A stretch of DNA of 64,000 nt from Culex pipiens pallens (lineage: Eukaryota; Arthropoda; Insecta; Diptera; Culicidae), in NCBI RefSeq assembly GCF_016801865.2, contig NC_068937.1, positions 11,403,605-11,467,604 of the forward strand. Reading direction: 5' to 3'. The stretch's first letter is position 1, and the number at the start of each line of letters is the position of its first letter. Under the pieces are notes generated by a model, which made no database searches, was not told where the DNA came from, and worked only from the letters and a program-made list of their open reading frames with translations. Both the position numbers and the translations under genes were made by a program. This document shows, in pieces, positions 1-11,429 of the stretch.

Positions 1-3000
1 GCATTCTAATAAAAGCAAAATCATGTTTATTTGAACATAAACTGACAGCATTTTCGAAAACGTTCATCATTCAACCGAAATTTAACGACCATTTCGCTCT
101 TCTTGCTCAATTTTCAACCTTCCAAGCGATAAATTACGCCAAAATAACAAAGAAAGGAGTGAGAGAACCTCCCTTCTGCTGGAGCAAGATGAAAAATTCA
201 GGTCGTAAAAGCGCTGAACACAGCCTACTGCAGTAGGCGACTTGGACGACGACGGCGACATGACACATGTGTGTGAGCTTGAAATCTGGCCCTGCTGCGC
301 GCACACGACAGAGAGACGCAAGGTTGCTGCGAGGAGTGAGTAAATACGACGACGACGAGAAAAACATGTTTCAGAAAGTGGAGGAGGAGGACGGTTGAGG
401 TTAGGAGACGACGAGTATGGGTGCTCTGGCTGCCGTTGAGCATACACCGAGTGTTCGGAGAGACAGAAACACGCAAGAAGAGTCTGGCTTATATTGGAAA
501 AAACGTGACAGTCAGCGGGAAAGGGAAGTGGGAAGGAGAAGTGTAGGAGGAACACAAGCCAAGAGGATTAGGGAGCGAGATTCTAGCAGCGAGAGGGCTT
601 CTTTCTGTTCCGAGTTATGACTGTGGACGAGATTGTTGTGCTGTGGATGTGTGTGGAAAGAGCAGCAACCAATGAGAAGAGGACGAAGCAGGCTGTGGGT
701 TGGCGTGTGTGCGAGGGAGAGGGCGCGCTCGCGCGCTCGAAACAAAATGGAGATTTGCTCTGGCAAGGGGACTCGAGATAAATGGATTTCTTGGTTGGGC
801 TTATGTAAGGAGGGATTTTGGGTGCCGGGATAAGGGAGTGTCGACTATTTACCACTCAGACATCGTTGTATCTCGAAGAATTGATAAAATAAGACAAGAC
901 GCAAACTGACAGCATTTGTAAAAATCACCAAAACTTCGCGAACTGACGTTTGCTCAACCTAAAATCATTCCAAGGACTTGAACCCCAATAAAACGACAAC
1001 CCTACGCATCAACCCCAACTGACAGCATTCCCCCCGCGCAAAGCAAAAACAATGGCGGAAGGATTTCAGGGAGGGCGCCCAATTCGCACCGCACCGAAGA
1101 ACGGTTGATGGTTATCTACCGGCGAACATCTAGTCATTCGTTAGACAAAAAGCGCGCGAGGAGGGGAAGGCACAGGTCCGCCGTCATCGGGCCTATGTAA
1201 ATTTCGGCCGCTCAACGCAAAGCGTCAGGCGGTAATCAGCGAAATTGAAATGGGCCCCCAGAAGTAGCGCGTTCTTTTTTTTGTTCGATGAAGGTAACGA
1301 CCAAAAGAGACGCGCGGATCACCTAGCTGGAGCAGGTGGCTTTTCTTAGGGGCGAGCTCCGGCGACCTCGCGCGATCTCCGGCTACATCAGCCGAACTCG
1401 GTGACGTTTTTTGACGTTATAAAGTTCTTTGATTTGTTTCTTTTCGTCAAGAATATCAAAATAAAGCTACCTCGTGCGAACTCCGGAGACCTCATGCGAT
1501 CTCCGGCTACATCAGCTGAGCTCGGCATTTTTCTTTGTAAAACTTTTGAACAATTCTATTTTTTTACGTAACTTCACCACTTTTCCCGACAAGAAAACCC
1601 CCAAAAAAAACTAGATTGAATGCGGTAGCAATGCCCTCCGCAGCAGTGATGGTGGCGACGACGACGACGACGCAAAAGCTGCCTCGGAGAAGCACCGCAC
1701 CACCGTTTCGGGGGCTAGATCTGGAAGAGGCGATTAGAAGACGAGGCGGGTTGGAGGCGGACAAACGGCGGGCGAGGGCGGGTAGCCTTCAGATAATGGA
1801 AAATGATAATATTGATCAAATTTTGGGGCCGCGGGTACTTTCTTTGACGTCCTGTCCTGGACGGGGAGCAATCCCGTGAAGAGGGGAAAATCCTCGAAAA
1901 TGGAGCAAATTTGCGTTTTTTGGTTGGGCGAAGGGAATAAGGCCGATGGGTTTCCTGTCTGATAAGTTTGTGATCACGGTATTTGGCGTCGAGCTGTCAA
2001 ATGTTGTTTTGATTCCAGAAAAATCTGAGCTTACTCAAATTTGCAGTCTGACGCGGGATTTTTCACGAGTTTTTGCGTCGAACTGTCAAAAGGTTGTTTT
2101 GATTATACGTAAACAGAAGCCTACTCAATTTTGAGTTCTAAAATTAGTCAAAACTTCGCAGAATCAATGATGGCTTCCCATATCAGTCTGAATTTCGAAG
2201 GAACCACCCTCGGCCGCACGCTGACGTGGAATTCTCCGCGCAAGACTTCTTTTTTTAGAAAATAAATCACCTCCATTTCTTTCCGCCTGTCACGTGCAGT
2301 CGCCATAGCTCCCCCTCTGCTGCTTTTTTTGTGTGGTCCTCAAGCCGCCCACGCGCCTTTTTCCTTTGAATTTTATCCTAGTGGAAGCCCCAGCAGTGTA
2401 CCACACGGGACCAACCAACATTCCGAGAACCTTCCTCCACCTCCACCGCACACAGCTGCTGCTGGGAGCCGCTTCTCCGGTCGTCCTTCGGTTTTCCCGG
2501 GGAAAAACCCCCTCCCACCACTAACTCACACTCACACACAGGAAAGAGGAGAGTGAATCACAAAAAATCAATAACCGTCCGAGAAAGCGAGACGATTCCC
2601 GGTGTGGGGCTTCCCGTGCAAGAAGTTTTGCCCCCATCAGGGTGAAAACTCTTCTCGAGTTTCGCTCCCCTCGGTCGGTACCTTGGGCCTCCCTCACCTG
2701 TCAGGCAGCTGGCGGTACCAGCTCCGGAACGAGAGGGGTGAGTTTGTGCAGAAAGTGCGCACGATGGAAAATTTCATACCAAACATCCCCCTCTTGTAGG
2801 CACTGCTCGGAGTTTGCCATGAGAAAAAGGGCAAGTGGTGTACCCGTCAGCCAACTGCGACACAGGACGGCAAAGAGACGAGGGAGAGAAAAAGTTTTTC
2901 CGCTTAAAATTTATGTGAATGCAGACACAAAAGTTGGACGAATTTTTCATCTTGTCCCCGGAGCGGGTAGGGTGGACCCCGAAGAAACGCCCTCTTTGAT

Positions 3001-4010
3001 TCGTAGAACCTGTTTTTTCGCAATGGCCGCCAATGCTGTCAGTTTTGACGTGTTGAGATTTGGAGTGACGACCCCCTCGGTAGCTGTCATTTTTAGAGCA
3101 ATCTCAACGAGCATTACCATCTCCTTTTGAGGGGTGCCAAAAACTGACAGCATTTTTTCTGTGCGAGAAAAACAAAGAAAATGCGACCACCCTTCAATTG
3201 GCGATTCCAAGAAGTTTTTCCTCGACTGTTTTTGTTCCGAGAAAATATTTATAATTCTGCGGAAGGTCGAACTCAGCGAGGAGCGGAGCGGAGCGAGGGG
3301 GTTCTTTATTGTTATGGTAACGGGTGGAAAGTTTCGGGGTGGCCAGGTGTCCTGGCGGCGAGCGATTTAGTGGCGGACGGAAGTGCTGCGACGACTGCTG
3401 GGGGATGAAATTCTGTTTAGAGGGGGTAAGATTGAGCCGGAACGATAGCCGTTTTCTTTTATGACCGTACACAGGGAGAATGGGGTAAACGAATGGGTTG
3501 AGATATGTTTATTTAGAGGGATGGCAGTGAGCCTTTGAAAAAGACGTCATTTTCTTTCTAGGAATATTGAAAAAAAGAATTTTAAATAGTCCAAAACCAA
3601 GCTGTTTTTGATGAAATCAAACTGACAGCATGGAGAAATCATTGGATTTCGAATCTTAATTATACTTCAGCAAGAATTTGAACATTTTGTCACTTTTTAC
3701 TTTAGAATTTTGTAAAAGTATGAACTGACAGCATTTTTAAATTTTGATTTTAGGGATAAAAATTTACAAATTTCAGCAAAACCGCAAGCAAATTATTTTT
3801 TATCCTTTCTTATTGTTTGATAATGAGCACAAATCTCATAAATCACATATCAGTACGAATTCGAGTCAACTCATTGGAACGGCTGACAGATGTCTAATTA
3901 CGAAATTTAGTATTCGAAATTTGCCGAAAAAGAGGTTTGACTTTGACACTTGTTTCTAAACTTAGAAAGTGTTATTTTCGCGATAAAATCATAAATAATT
4001 CTAACTTTGG

Positions 4011-4142
4011 AACTGACAGCATCTGCTTCGAAATTGATTTAAGCCAACAGGTCGACAAATTCCACACTGGGATCGATTTTTGACATCTCGCAAATCCCAG
4101 TGCGAAATTTCTCGAGCTCGCGGCTCCAACGCGAACCGGTTC
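4011..4142 (+). repeat. Hairpin module, copy 1
   Basis: The module begins with AACTGACAGCATC, then a cTTCgAAATcGATTT-like stretch, then a perfect 9-bp inverted repeat (CACTGGGAT at 4065-4073, ATCCCAGTG at 4094-4102) around a 20-base loop containing TTTTTGACA. It ends with GCGAACCGGTTC. The same order of blocks recurs at 6852-6977 and, without the right half, at 6564-6650. It could be a small decayed mobile element or a duplicated regulatory module. Confidence 0.65.
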
Positions 4143-6563
4143 ATTTTTCACGAAGAAAGCGTTTTGACAACTATTTCAAGCAAAACAATGTTAATGGGCT
4201 AACGCGAGTATTTGTAAAATTTCGCTCAGGTTAGTGAATACATTAAGAAAGAGTAGGATGCACTGTTTGTTTACAAACTCACAATTTGACGAAAGTTGTT
4301 TAAAATATTAAACTGACAGCATTTTATAAAAATATGGATTTTAGGGATATAAAATTGATTTTTTTTTTCTAAAATTTGCTAACGTTTTTCTAGTCGCACA
4401 AATCAAAACAAAGAAATGTTTGTTATTGATCGGAAAATTAAAGCCTTTCCCACCCCATCTGGTGAAACCGACGCGTACCACCGAAACGGTGTAAACAAAA
4501 CGCGCAAAAAGCCCCCTTCCCATGGTCACCAGCGGCCTTCAGGTGCCCCCTCCCTCAAAACTCCCCCCGTTTTTTCGACTAATTATCACGTGATTCAGCG
4601 GAGGGAGACCCTCACGTAGAATCTCGTCGAACTTCCGGATATCAAAATCCGAGGCATGCTCTTCTCGACCAACCCGAAGGAGGGTGGAGAACAAAAAAAT
4701 CCCAACTTTTATGTGGTGACCCGTGCGGCCACCATGGCAACGGATCAATAGCTGCTCCTCCACGGCATCCTTGGACGCAAGATTTCGGGAAACAACGGCT
4801 TGCGACATCCTCGAATCCACTGCGCGAGAGTGCGAAAGAGAGAACTCGAGCAGATTGGTATGCGTGCGACCTGCCCTACGACCTCCAACTCCCTTCGAGT
4901 TCGCAATTACTTGTACTGATTCTGCCTGGCCTGGCCTGGTCGTCGTCCTCCTCGGCAACGGACAATTTTACGATCCGTTGCTTCCTGGACGAGGTGCCCT
5001 GCCAGGTTGGGGACGGCGTTTTCTCTTTCCGCTGTCTTCTTCCTGTGTGTCGCGAGCGCTCGGAATTGGGGGCACCTGGCGTCGAGGTCAGGCAGGAAAG
5101 GTGCCCTGCGTTGTCATCGTCTCTTTCTCTCCATTTCCCGCTGATACAGGGAACGTTCGTTAGACCCTCGTCGCAGTAGGCGGATGACGGCAGGTGTATC
5201 TCTCTACCCGCGCTCTCCTTTCGCTTCTCCTTCGCTCTTTGTCTCCTGTTTTGGTTGTGTTGGTGCCTCTCTCTCTCGTTGAGTTTCCGACTCCAGCAGG
5301 CTGCTGCTGGACGAGCTCTGGAGAGATGAGGTCAGTCGCAAAGATCTCGCCGGTGGGATCAAACGTGTTTCTCGCGTCGTGCCTCGGATATCTACACCAA
5401 CAGTGTGCAGTGCAGTGTGTTCTTGTAGTGACTTGTCCCAGTGTTCTTTGTACGGAGTCTCTCTCACTCACTCTTTAATGGGCGTTATCTCGTCCGATGT
5501 CGAGAAGATCTAGTAGGCGCACCCGTGAAACGAAATCAGCAATAATGGTAGTGAAGAAGAAAGGAACCATGGGCACCATGGTAACGGCAGACAAACAAAC
5601 CCGCGGTGGATCCAGCTCGGCGAAGCCTACTACTAGGTGAGCGGACGTGGAGCATTGAAGATATCATCTCTCCATCAACCCCAAAGTGGGGAGGGGGGGA
5701 TCCCGTGCCGTACACTTTTCCGATTAGTTTAATTTTCTTTCGGAATCGACTTGCGAGTGATGAGGTAGGGAAGATGGCCCAGCGAAATTTGATTGCATGA
5801 CTGCTATTAATTTTCATGCCACTTCAATCATTGTTTCGTCTTCTTCGATGCTCGATACGGTGACGTGTAGACGGAGCAACCTCAACCTTCGAGTTCTGTC
5901 GAAAATCACACCATCAATTTAAAAATATTTTCGAAGTGACCAACCCCTCGGCTCGCAGCAAGCTCCGCAAACTGACAGCATATCAAAATTGATAGCTCGC
6001 GCGATGGAGATCCGCGCGAAAAATCCACCACCCATCTTCGGCCATTGTATTCAACCTTGAACTTGACTCAAGACGAAGCGCAGATTTTCCCACCACCCCA
6101 AACTGACAGCATCGCGGCGGCGACCTGACGTGACTCACCGTCATCATCTTGCGCGACTTCAATTTCGCTAATGGTTCAGCGCGTTCAATTAGGGGTGGAA
6201 GCAAAACTGACAGCATTTTCGTTTTTTCGTTACGCAACGTCGTCAGCCAGCTTCCGGTGGGGGTTCGAATTAATATTCAAAACCATTCTGTGGCGATTAA
6301 AATTAACACCTTTTCGTGCAGTGAAAGAGTAATAAATTATTCTCGTGTCGCTCTCTCTCGCAGAGAGATGAGATGAAGCGATCTTGACTCGTTTTTTTTT
6401 TCTCGGGAAGAGAGATGCCATAAAAAAGACGTCGTCTTAAATCATGATTGCGCGCGGCGGTACTGTCAAATTGTTTAACAACCTTGCGCCCGGATGTGTG
6501 GCCGTCGTCGTGGTTTGGTTTTGTAAATACACCACAAGCGTGATAAAATTATGCATCTTGTTG

Positions 6564-6650
6564 AGAAATTATGCAACTGACAGCATCCGATTCGAAATCG
6601 GCTTGAAATTTTCTCGACTGGGAATTGTTTTTTGACAGATTTATAGCATT
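6564..6650 (+). repeat. Hairpin module, copy 2 (partial)
   Basis: The sequence GAAATTATGCAACTGACAGC and what follows match the start of copy 3, and the middle matches through GACTGGGAATTG and TTTTTTGACAG. The right arm of the inverted repeat and the ACCGGT end are missing. Confidence 0.6.
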
Positions 6651-6841
6651 TGTCAAAAGGGAGTTAGAGGCTGTTTCGCGATTTATAAATATTTATTTTA
6701 GAAATTTGCCAAAGCTAAAAGAAAATTCTAACCAATTTCGGGTCGGACCTTTCAAATCCAACAAAGAGAATTGAATGTCATCAAGTTATACAAAAATGCG
6801 ATTAATTTTAAGTTTCTCACATCAAACTTACATGTCTTTTT

Positions 6842-6977
6842 GAAATTATGCAACTGACAGCATCCGCTTCAAAATCGATTTTAATCATCAGCTTGACATT
6901 TTCCCGACTGGGAATCGCTTTTTGACAGCTCGCGAAACCCAGTGCGAAAATTGTCGCGCGCTCAGCGCGAACCGGTC
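6842..6977 (+). repeat. Hairpin module, copy 3
   Basis: The order of blocks is as in copy 1: AACTGACAGCATCCGCTTC, an ATCGATTTT stretch, ACTGGG (6907-6912), TTTTTGACAGCTCGCG, CCCAGT (6938-6943) and GCGAACCGGTCC. The inverted repeat is reduced to six perfect pairs here. Confidence 0.65.
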
Positions 6978-7578
6978 CAACCATCAATCAAAACGTCAAA
7001 AAATCTCGCGCAAACCTCTTTTATTCTCTCGCATCGAAGTCTGGACCTGACCGCGCGCGTTATCTTTCATCAAGGAATGCTATCGCAATCGATTTCGGGA
7101 CACACACAGAAATTGACGTCCGTCCGATGGTGATGAAATGAAGAGAGAAAAAAAGCGCGCTCGCGCGATGATTCAGGGTTTGAAGACTTGAACTCGCGAT
7201 GTTTACCCAGTGCGGTTATCTCCGCGCACACTGAGCGCAAACATGGGTTTGGTGGCGAGCAGACATCGGACGGGGGACTTTACGACCTCTTCCTTCCCGT
7301 CGAAACGCCTTTGATCTCGCTGACTTTCGTCAGATTCCCGGATCTGGAGCGCGCTGTCAGGTGTTGACGCAGATGTCGCAAGAACACAAAGATGTAATCA
7401 CCGTCTGTTACCTTCTTATCAGCTTGGGAGGGGGATTTTTATTTTAAGCCTTGCCACACATCAGGAACACACTGATAAATGATTGATCACAGACATCACG
7501 GACGATGATAATGCGAGGGGCCTCTTGAGATTGATGTTGCCTTTTGATTGATAAGTAGAGCACATTGTGAAACCCGGA

Positions 7579-7598
7579 TTTTCCTCTCTCGTCCGCAG
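7579..7598 (+). promoter_or_regulatory. Splice acceptor before the first hindsight coding exon
   Basis: A T/C-rich tract (TTTTCCTCTCTCGTCCGCAG) ends in AG at 7597-7598, and the exon opens with ATCCCAACCCGCC directly before ATGG. The upstream open frame from 7567 crosses this acceptor and has only a GTG start, so the ATG at 7612 is taken as the translation start. The matching donor was not identified. Confidence 0.8.
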
Positions 7599-7611
7599 AT
7601 CCCAACCCGCC

Positions 7612-10600
7612 ATGGACCGCCACTCCGACTCGTCCCAGGAACCGATGGACATCAGCTCGTCGATCAATCGCAGCGGCACCAGTACCGAGGCGAACAACTC
7701 CACCCTCAACAGCTTGCTGCTGCTGAACAAATCTCGCCAGACGGCGGCCGAGTCGTCCGACAATGTCGACTCGGACTCGGAAGAGCAGCAGGCCGGAGGT
7801 CGTCACCTGCGGCACCAGCGGGCGCAGAACCTCCACGCTCTGATGGACAACATGCTGCGCCGCAAGTTCCACAGCATGAACAACAACAATTACAGCGGCA
7901 CGGAGAAGCGATCACCGCCGACGCTACTCCAGCAGCACCTGTCGGCGGGTAGCGAAACCAACAACAACAACCAGACGTCAGAAGCGAACTCGGAATATGT
8001 CTGTCCAATCTGCAGCACCGTGTCCGCGACCAAGCACGACTTTACCGAGCACATCCGGTCGCACAACAACAGCGGCAAGGCGGCAGCGGAAGCCGGCACC
8101 ACCGAGTTTGTGTGCAAGATCTGCTCGAAGGTGCTGTCGTCGGCTTCGTCGCTGGATCGGCACGTGCTGGTGCACACCGGGGAGCGTCCGTTCAACTGTA
8201 AGTACTGCCAGCTGACGTTCACGACGAACGGGAACATGCACCGGCACATGCGAACCCACAAGCAGTCCGAGCGGGAGAGTTACGAGAGTGACGCGTCGAC
8301 GGACAGTGGAGGTGGGAGTAGCTCGGGGATGTCAAACAATAACAACAACGGGAGTTATGGGAATAACTACGATGGGGAGGGGAAGCGGAAGAACAGTGAC
8401 GAGAACGTGCACTACAAGCGGAAGATCCGGACGATCAACAACAATCACTTGTTGGACGGGAGTGTGACGGAGGGAGTGCAGAAGTTCTGCTGTCCGGTTT
8501 GCATCCGGAACGACTTCTCGAGCATGGTTAGTTTGGAGAACCACATGGATCGGGAGCATCCGCAGATTCCGGCCAAGTGCCGGCACTGCGATGTGGTGTT
8601 CAAGAGTTACAAGGCGTTGAATGCGCATCGGTGCGGAAACAACAACTACCAGAACATTACGCCGGGCTTTAAAGACCTGACGTTTGTGGACTTTTCCAGT
8701 GAAAAGTTCCCGCTGATTGCGAAAAGCGTGTGCGAGCAGAGCATCCGGACGCCGGTGACGAGTCAGAAGTTCGAGTGCTCCAAGTGCTACCGGGCGTTCC
8801 CGTGCTCCAAGACGCTCGACATGCACACCAAGGACTGCGGAGTGTCTGAGTACGGAAGCAGCCCGACCGAGAAGCGCAAGTGGAAGACCAGTGAAGCTTC
8901 GTCGGAGGACGACCTCAAGCGGGACGACTTCTTCGCCAACCTGGACCTCCAGAACAAGTCCATGTCGACGAACATGAGCTCGAACGTGTCGGAAGCGCCA
9001 ACCACGCCCTCCTCGCTGGACAAGTCGTTCTCCTCGCCGATCATCAAACAGGAACCGAACTACTACCACCACAGCGGTTCTACCTATCCACAACAGCAAG
9101 ACACCAAAGATCTCGCCGACATCCAGTCGATCATCAACGTCACCTCGTCCGGCGGCTTCTTCCGGCAGCAGCTGGACAAGGATCCGTACCCCAAACAGGA
9201 GGAGGAGGAAGCGCAGGACGCGTTCACGTCCGAGTTCCGCAAGATGAAGCTCCGGGGCGAGTTCCCGTGCCGCCTCTGTACCGCTGTATTCCCGAACCTG
9301 CGTGCCCTCAAGGGTCACAACCGCATTCACGTGTCCGCCTCCGGACCCGGTCCGTACCGCTGTAACATGTGCCCGTACCTCATCAACGACAAGGCTACCC
9401 TGATCCGGCACATGCGATCCCACAACGGCGATCGGCCGTACGAGTGCGCCCTCTGCAACTACGCCTTCACCACGAAGGCCAACTGCGAGCGGCACCTGCG
9501 GAACCGTCACGGCCGAACCACTCGTGATGAGGTCAAACGCGCCATCATCTACCACCCCTCGGAGGACTCGTCCTGCGAGGATCCGCTCAAGAAGCTGCAA
9601 ATGTTCAACACTCCCCCAACCGACTTCGATCGCGATCTGGACGATCACCCCTCGGACCGCAGCACGCCCGTTTCGCACCTCAAAGAGATGCTCATGCCCG
9701 TTCCGATGAGTCTGGTGACCAAGATTGACAACACGCCGGTTCCCCCCACCACCCCAGCCAAGATCCAGGTCAAGAGTCTGGAGAAGCTCAACCAGTTGAC
9801 ACCTCCGCAGGAGCAGGACTACGACAAGGAGCCGGAAACTCCGGAAACCCCCATCGCCAAACCTATGGATCTCAGCATGGACGCGCTGGACCTGAGCAAG
9901 AAGGCGGAACCTCCGATGATCACCCGTCGACTGGAGCACGACGCCGATTCGGACCATCCCCGATCGGAAGACGACGATCACGACGCGGAAGACGAGGACG
10001 AGGACGAAGCGCAGCTTCGCCAACCAGCCAAGATCCCGAAGCTGGATCTGTCCCTGCTCGAGAAGAACCAGCAGCAGCTGCTGATGCAGCAAAAGTTCTT
10101 CAGCGAAGCCCTGTCCAAGATGGACCCCGCGCACTACTTCCAGCTGAGCCAGCTGTACAGCCGCTTCCAGCTGCCAACGTTCCCGCTGCATCCGCTGTTC
10201 CTGCAGAACCCGCTGCTGTGCGCCCCCGGCGCACTCGGTGACTTGAAAAACTTCTTCCCCAAAGAGTTCCCCATGTTGCCACAAATGTCCGGCGGCAGCC
10301 TCATCGGCAACCCGTTCCACTCGCCCTCGGAATCGCCCAAGAGCGTCGTTCCGGAACCGCAGTCCTCCGCACCCGCTCCTCCCTCCGCCAGTCCGGTTCC
10401 ACCGCCGAAACACACCTACCATGCTCAACCCGCGCCACAGAGTTTGCCAAAGGTGCCGCAGGCACCGCCGTCGCAGCACCACCATCTCCACCACCAGATG
10501 CCTCAGGTTCCTTCGCAAGTCCCGCAACCCCCTCCGCCACCACCACAAATGCCCCCCATCCCACTGGGAAACGGCCCCGTCAAGATGGTCATCAAGAACG

Positions 10601-11429
10601 GCGTCCTGATGCCGAAGCAGAAGCAGCGTCGCTACCGCACCGAACGCCCCTTCGCCTGTGAGCACTGCTCGGCCCGCTTCACGCTCCGCTCGAACATGGA
10701 GCGCCACATCAAGCAGCAGCATCCGCAGTTTTGGTCGCAGCGCCAGCGCGGCGGTCACCACATGATGCGGGGAGGGCGAAGCAGCGCAGCTGCTTCAGCT
10801 TCCACAGTTCCTCCGCACCACCAAATGGCAGCCGCCTTCGGCGGCATCTCGGAACAGGTCAAGTACGCCATCTTGGCGCAGCAATCGAGCAAGGGAGGTC
10901 AGGTTGGCGGGGGCGGCAGCAGCATGCTGCAGAACATCATTGCTCAAGGTCAGAACCCGTTCGGGCTGCATCCGGCGCAGATGATGGCGGCGCAGCCGCG
11001 TGCTGACAACCACCATCACGTCAACAACGGGCACGGAGCGGACGACGAGGAGGAGGAGGACGAGCGCGAGCTCGTCATCGATGAGGAGTTCCACGCGGAA
11101 GATTTGACCAAGGGCAACGAGAGCGAGGACGAGGAGGAGCCGGAGGAAGAGGTTGTGGAGCCGAAGCGGGAGAGTCCCGTCTTCCAGCACCACATCCTGA
11201 AGCAGAAACTGGAAGAGACGAAGGAGCAGCGACAGCAGGCGGCCAAGGCCGTCGCCGACGGGATTCTCGAACAGGCCATGCGTCAGCGGAAGGAGCAGGA
11301 AGCTGCTGCGGCAGCTGCTGCCGCAGCTCCAACTCCCGCCAAAGCCGACAACAAGGAGGAAGCGGACCTGGTGCCGGTGGCCAAGCTCGTCGACAACGCC
11401 ACCAACGTCGCGTTCGAGAACTACTTCAG
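7612..11429 (+). CDS. peb: hindsight coding exon 1 (fingers 1-10)
   Basis: This 3.8-kb exon encodes residues 1-1272 plus two bases. Fingers begin with Cys pairs at about residues 130, 168, 197, 294, 322, 388, 552, 583, 611 and 1015. Fingers 2-3 are joined by a classic TGERPF linker and fingers 7-9 form a cluster. Polar runs (Asn, Gln), acidic blocks and a Pro/Gln/His-rich stretch (about residues 905-1000) fill the gaps. Finger 10 is preceded by RRYRTERPF. The exon ends at TTCAG followed by GTAAGC; reading through instead meets a stop at once (AGG TAA). The high GC at third positions produces long antisense shadow frames. Confidence 0.9.

Larger units (their letters stand above)
40..6863. repeat. 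Dispersed array of the exact 12-mer AACTGACAGCAT
   Basis: Thirteen exact plus-strand copies start at 40, 904, 1017, 3142, 3620, 3723, 4011, 4311, 5970, 6101, 6205, 6575 and 6852. One exact minus-strand copy (ATGCTGTCAGTT) is at 3033-3044. Apart from the three copies inside the hairpin module, flanks differ, so these are not simply copies of one long transposon. All lie within 7 kb upstream of the first hindsight coding exon. Reading the rest of the window I found no further exact copy; the nearest is TTTTTGACAGCAT near 45.69 kb. The core TGACAG matches the consensus of TALE homeodomain proteins (Homothorax/TGIF class). A regulatory role is inference. Confidence 0.85.
1..7598. other. Non-coding region upstream of or in intron 1 of hindsight
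   Basis: No convincing protein gene is seen here. The open frames are short, overlap on both strands and follow GA-, CT- or GC-rich stretches. The last bases (about 7579-7598) form a polypyrimidine tract ending in CGCAG, a good splice acceptor, so at least the right end is intron. One or more non-coding first exons of hindsight should lie in this region or left of it; the GA/CT-rich blocks at about 500-760 and 5200-5480 are candidates, but I see no decisive start site. The main recognisable structure is the repeated 12-mer and the hairpin module, listed separately. TGACAG/CTGTCA words are common throughout. Confidence 0.6.

Noticed and set aside
82..855. Several 60-157-codon frames on both strands near the left edge
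   Set aside because: They overlap in many frames in GA/CT-rich sequence, giving Ser/Arg-rich products without recognisable motifs.
7567..7611. Upstream extension of the hindsight frame from 7567
   Set aside because: It starts with GTG, crosses an excellent splice acceptor at 7598, and the ATG at 7612 has a strong initiation context.
8332..10761. 809-codon open frame on the minus strand opposite hindsight
   Set aside because: It is a shadow of the GC-rich third positions of the sense exon. Its translation is Leu/Val/Arg-rich without domains, while the sense strand has ten zinc fingers.
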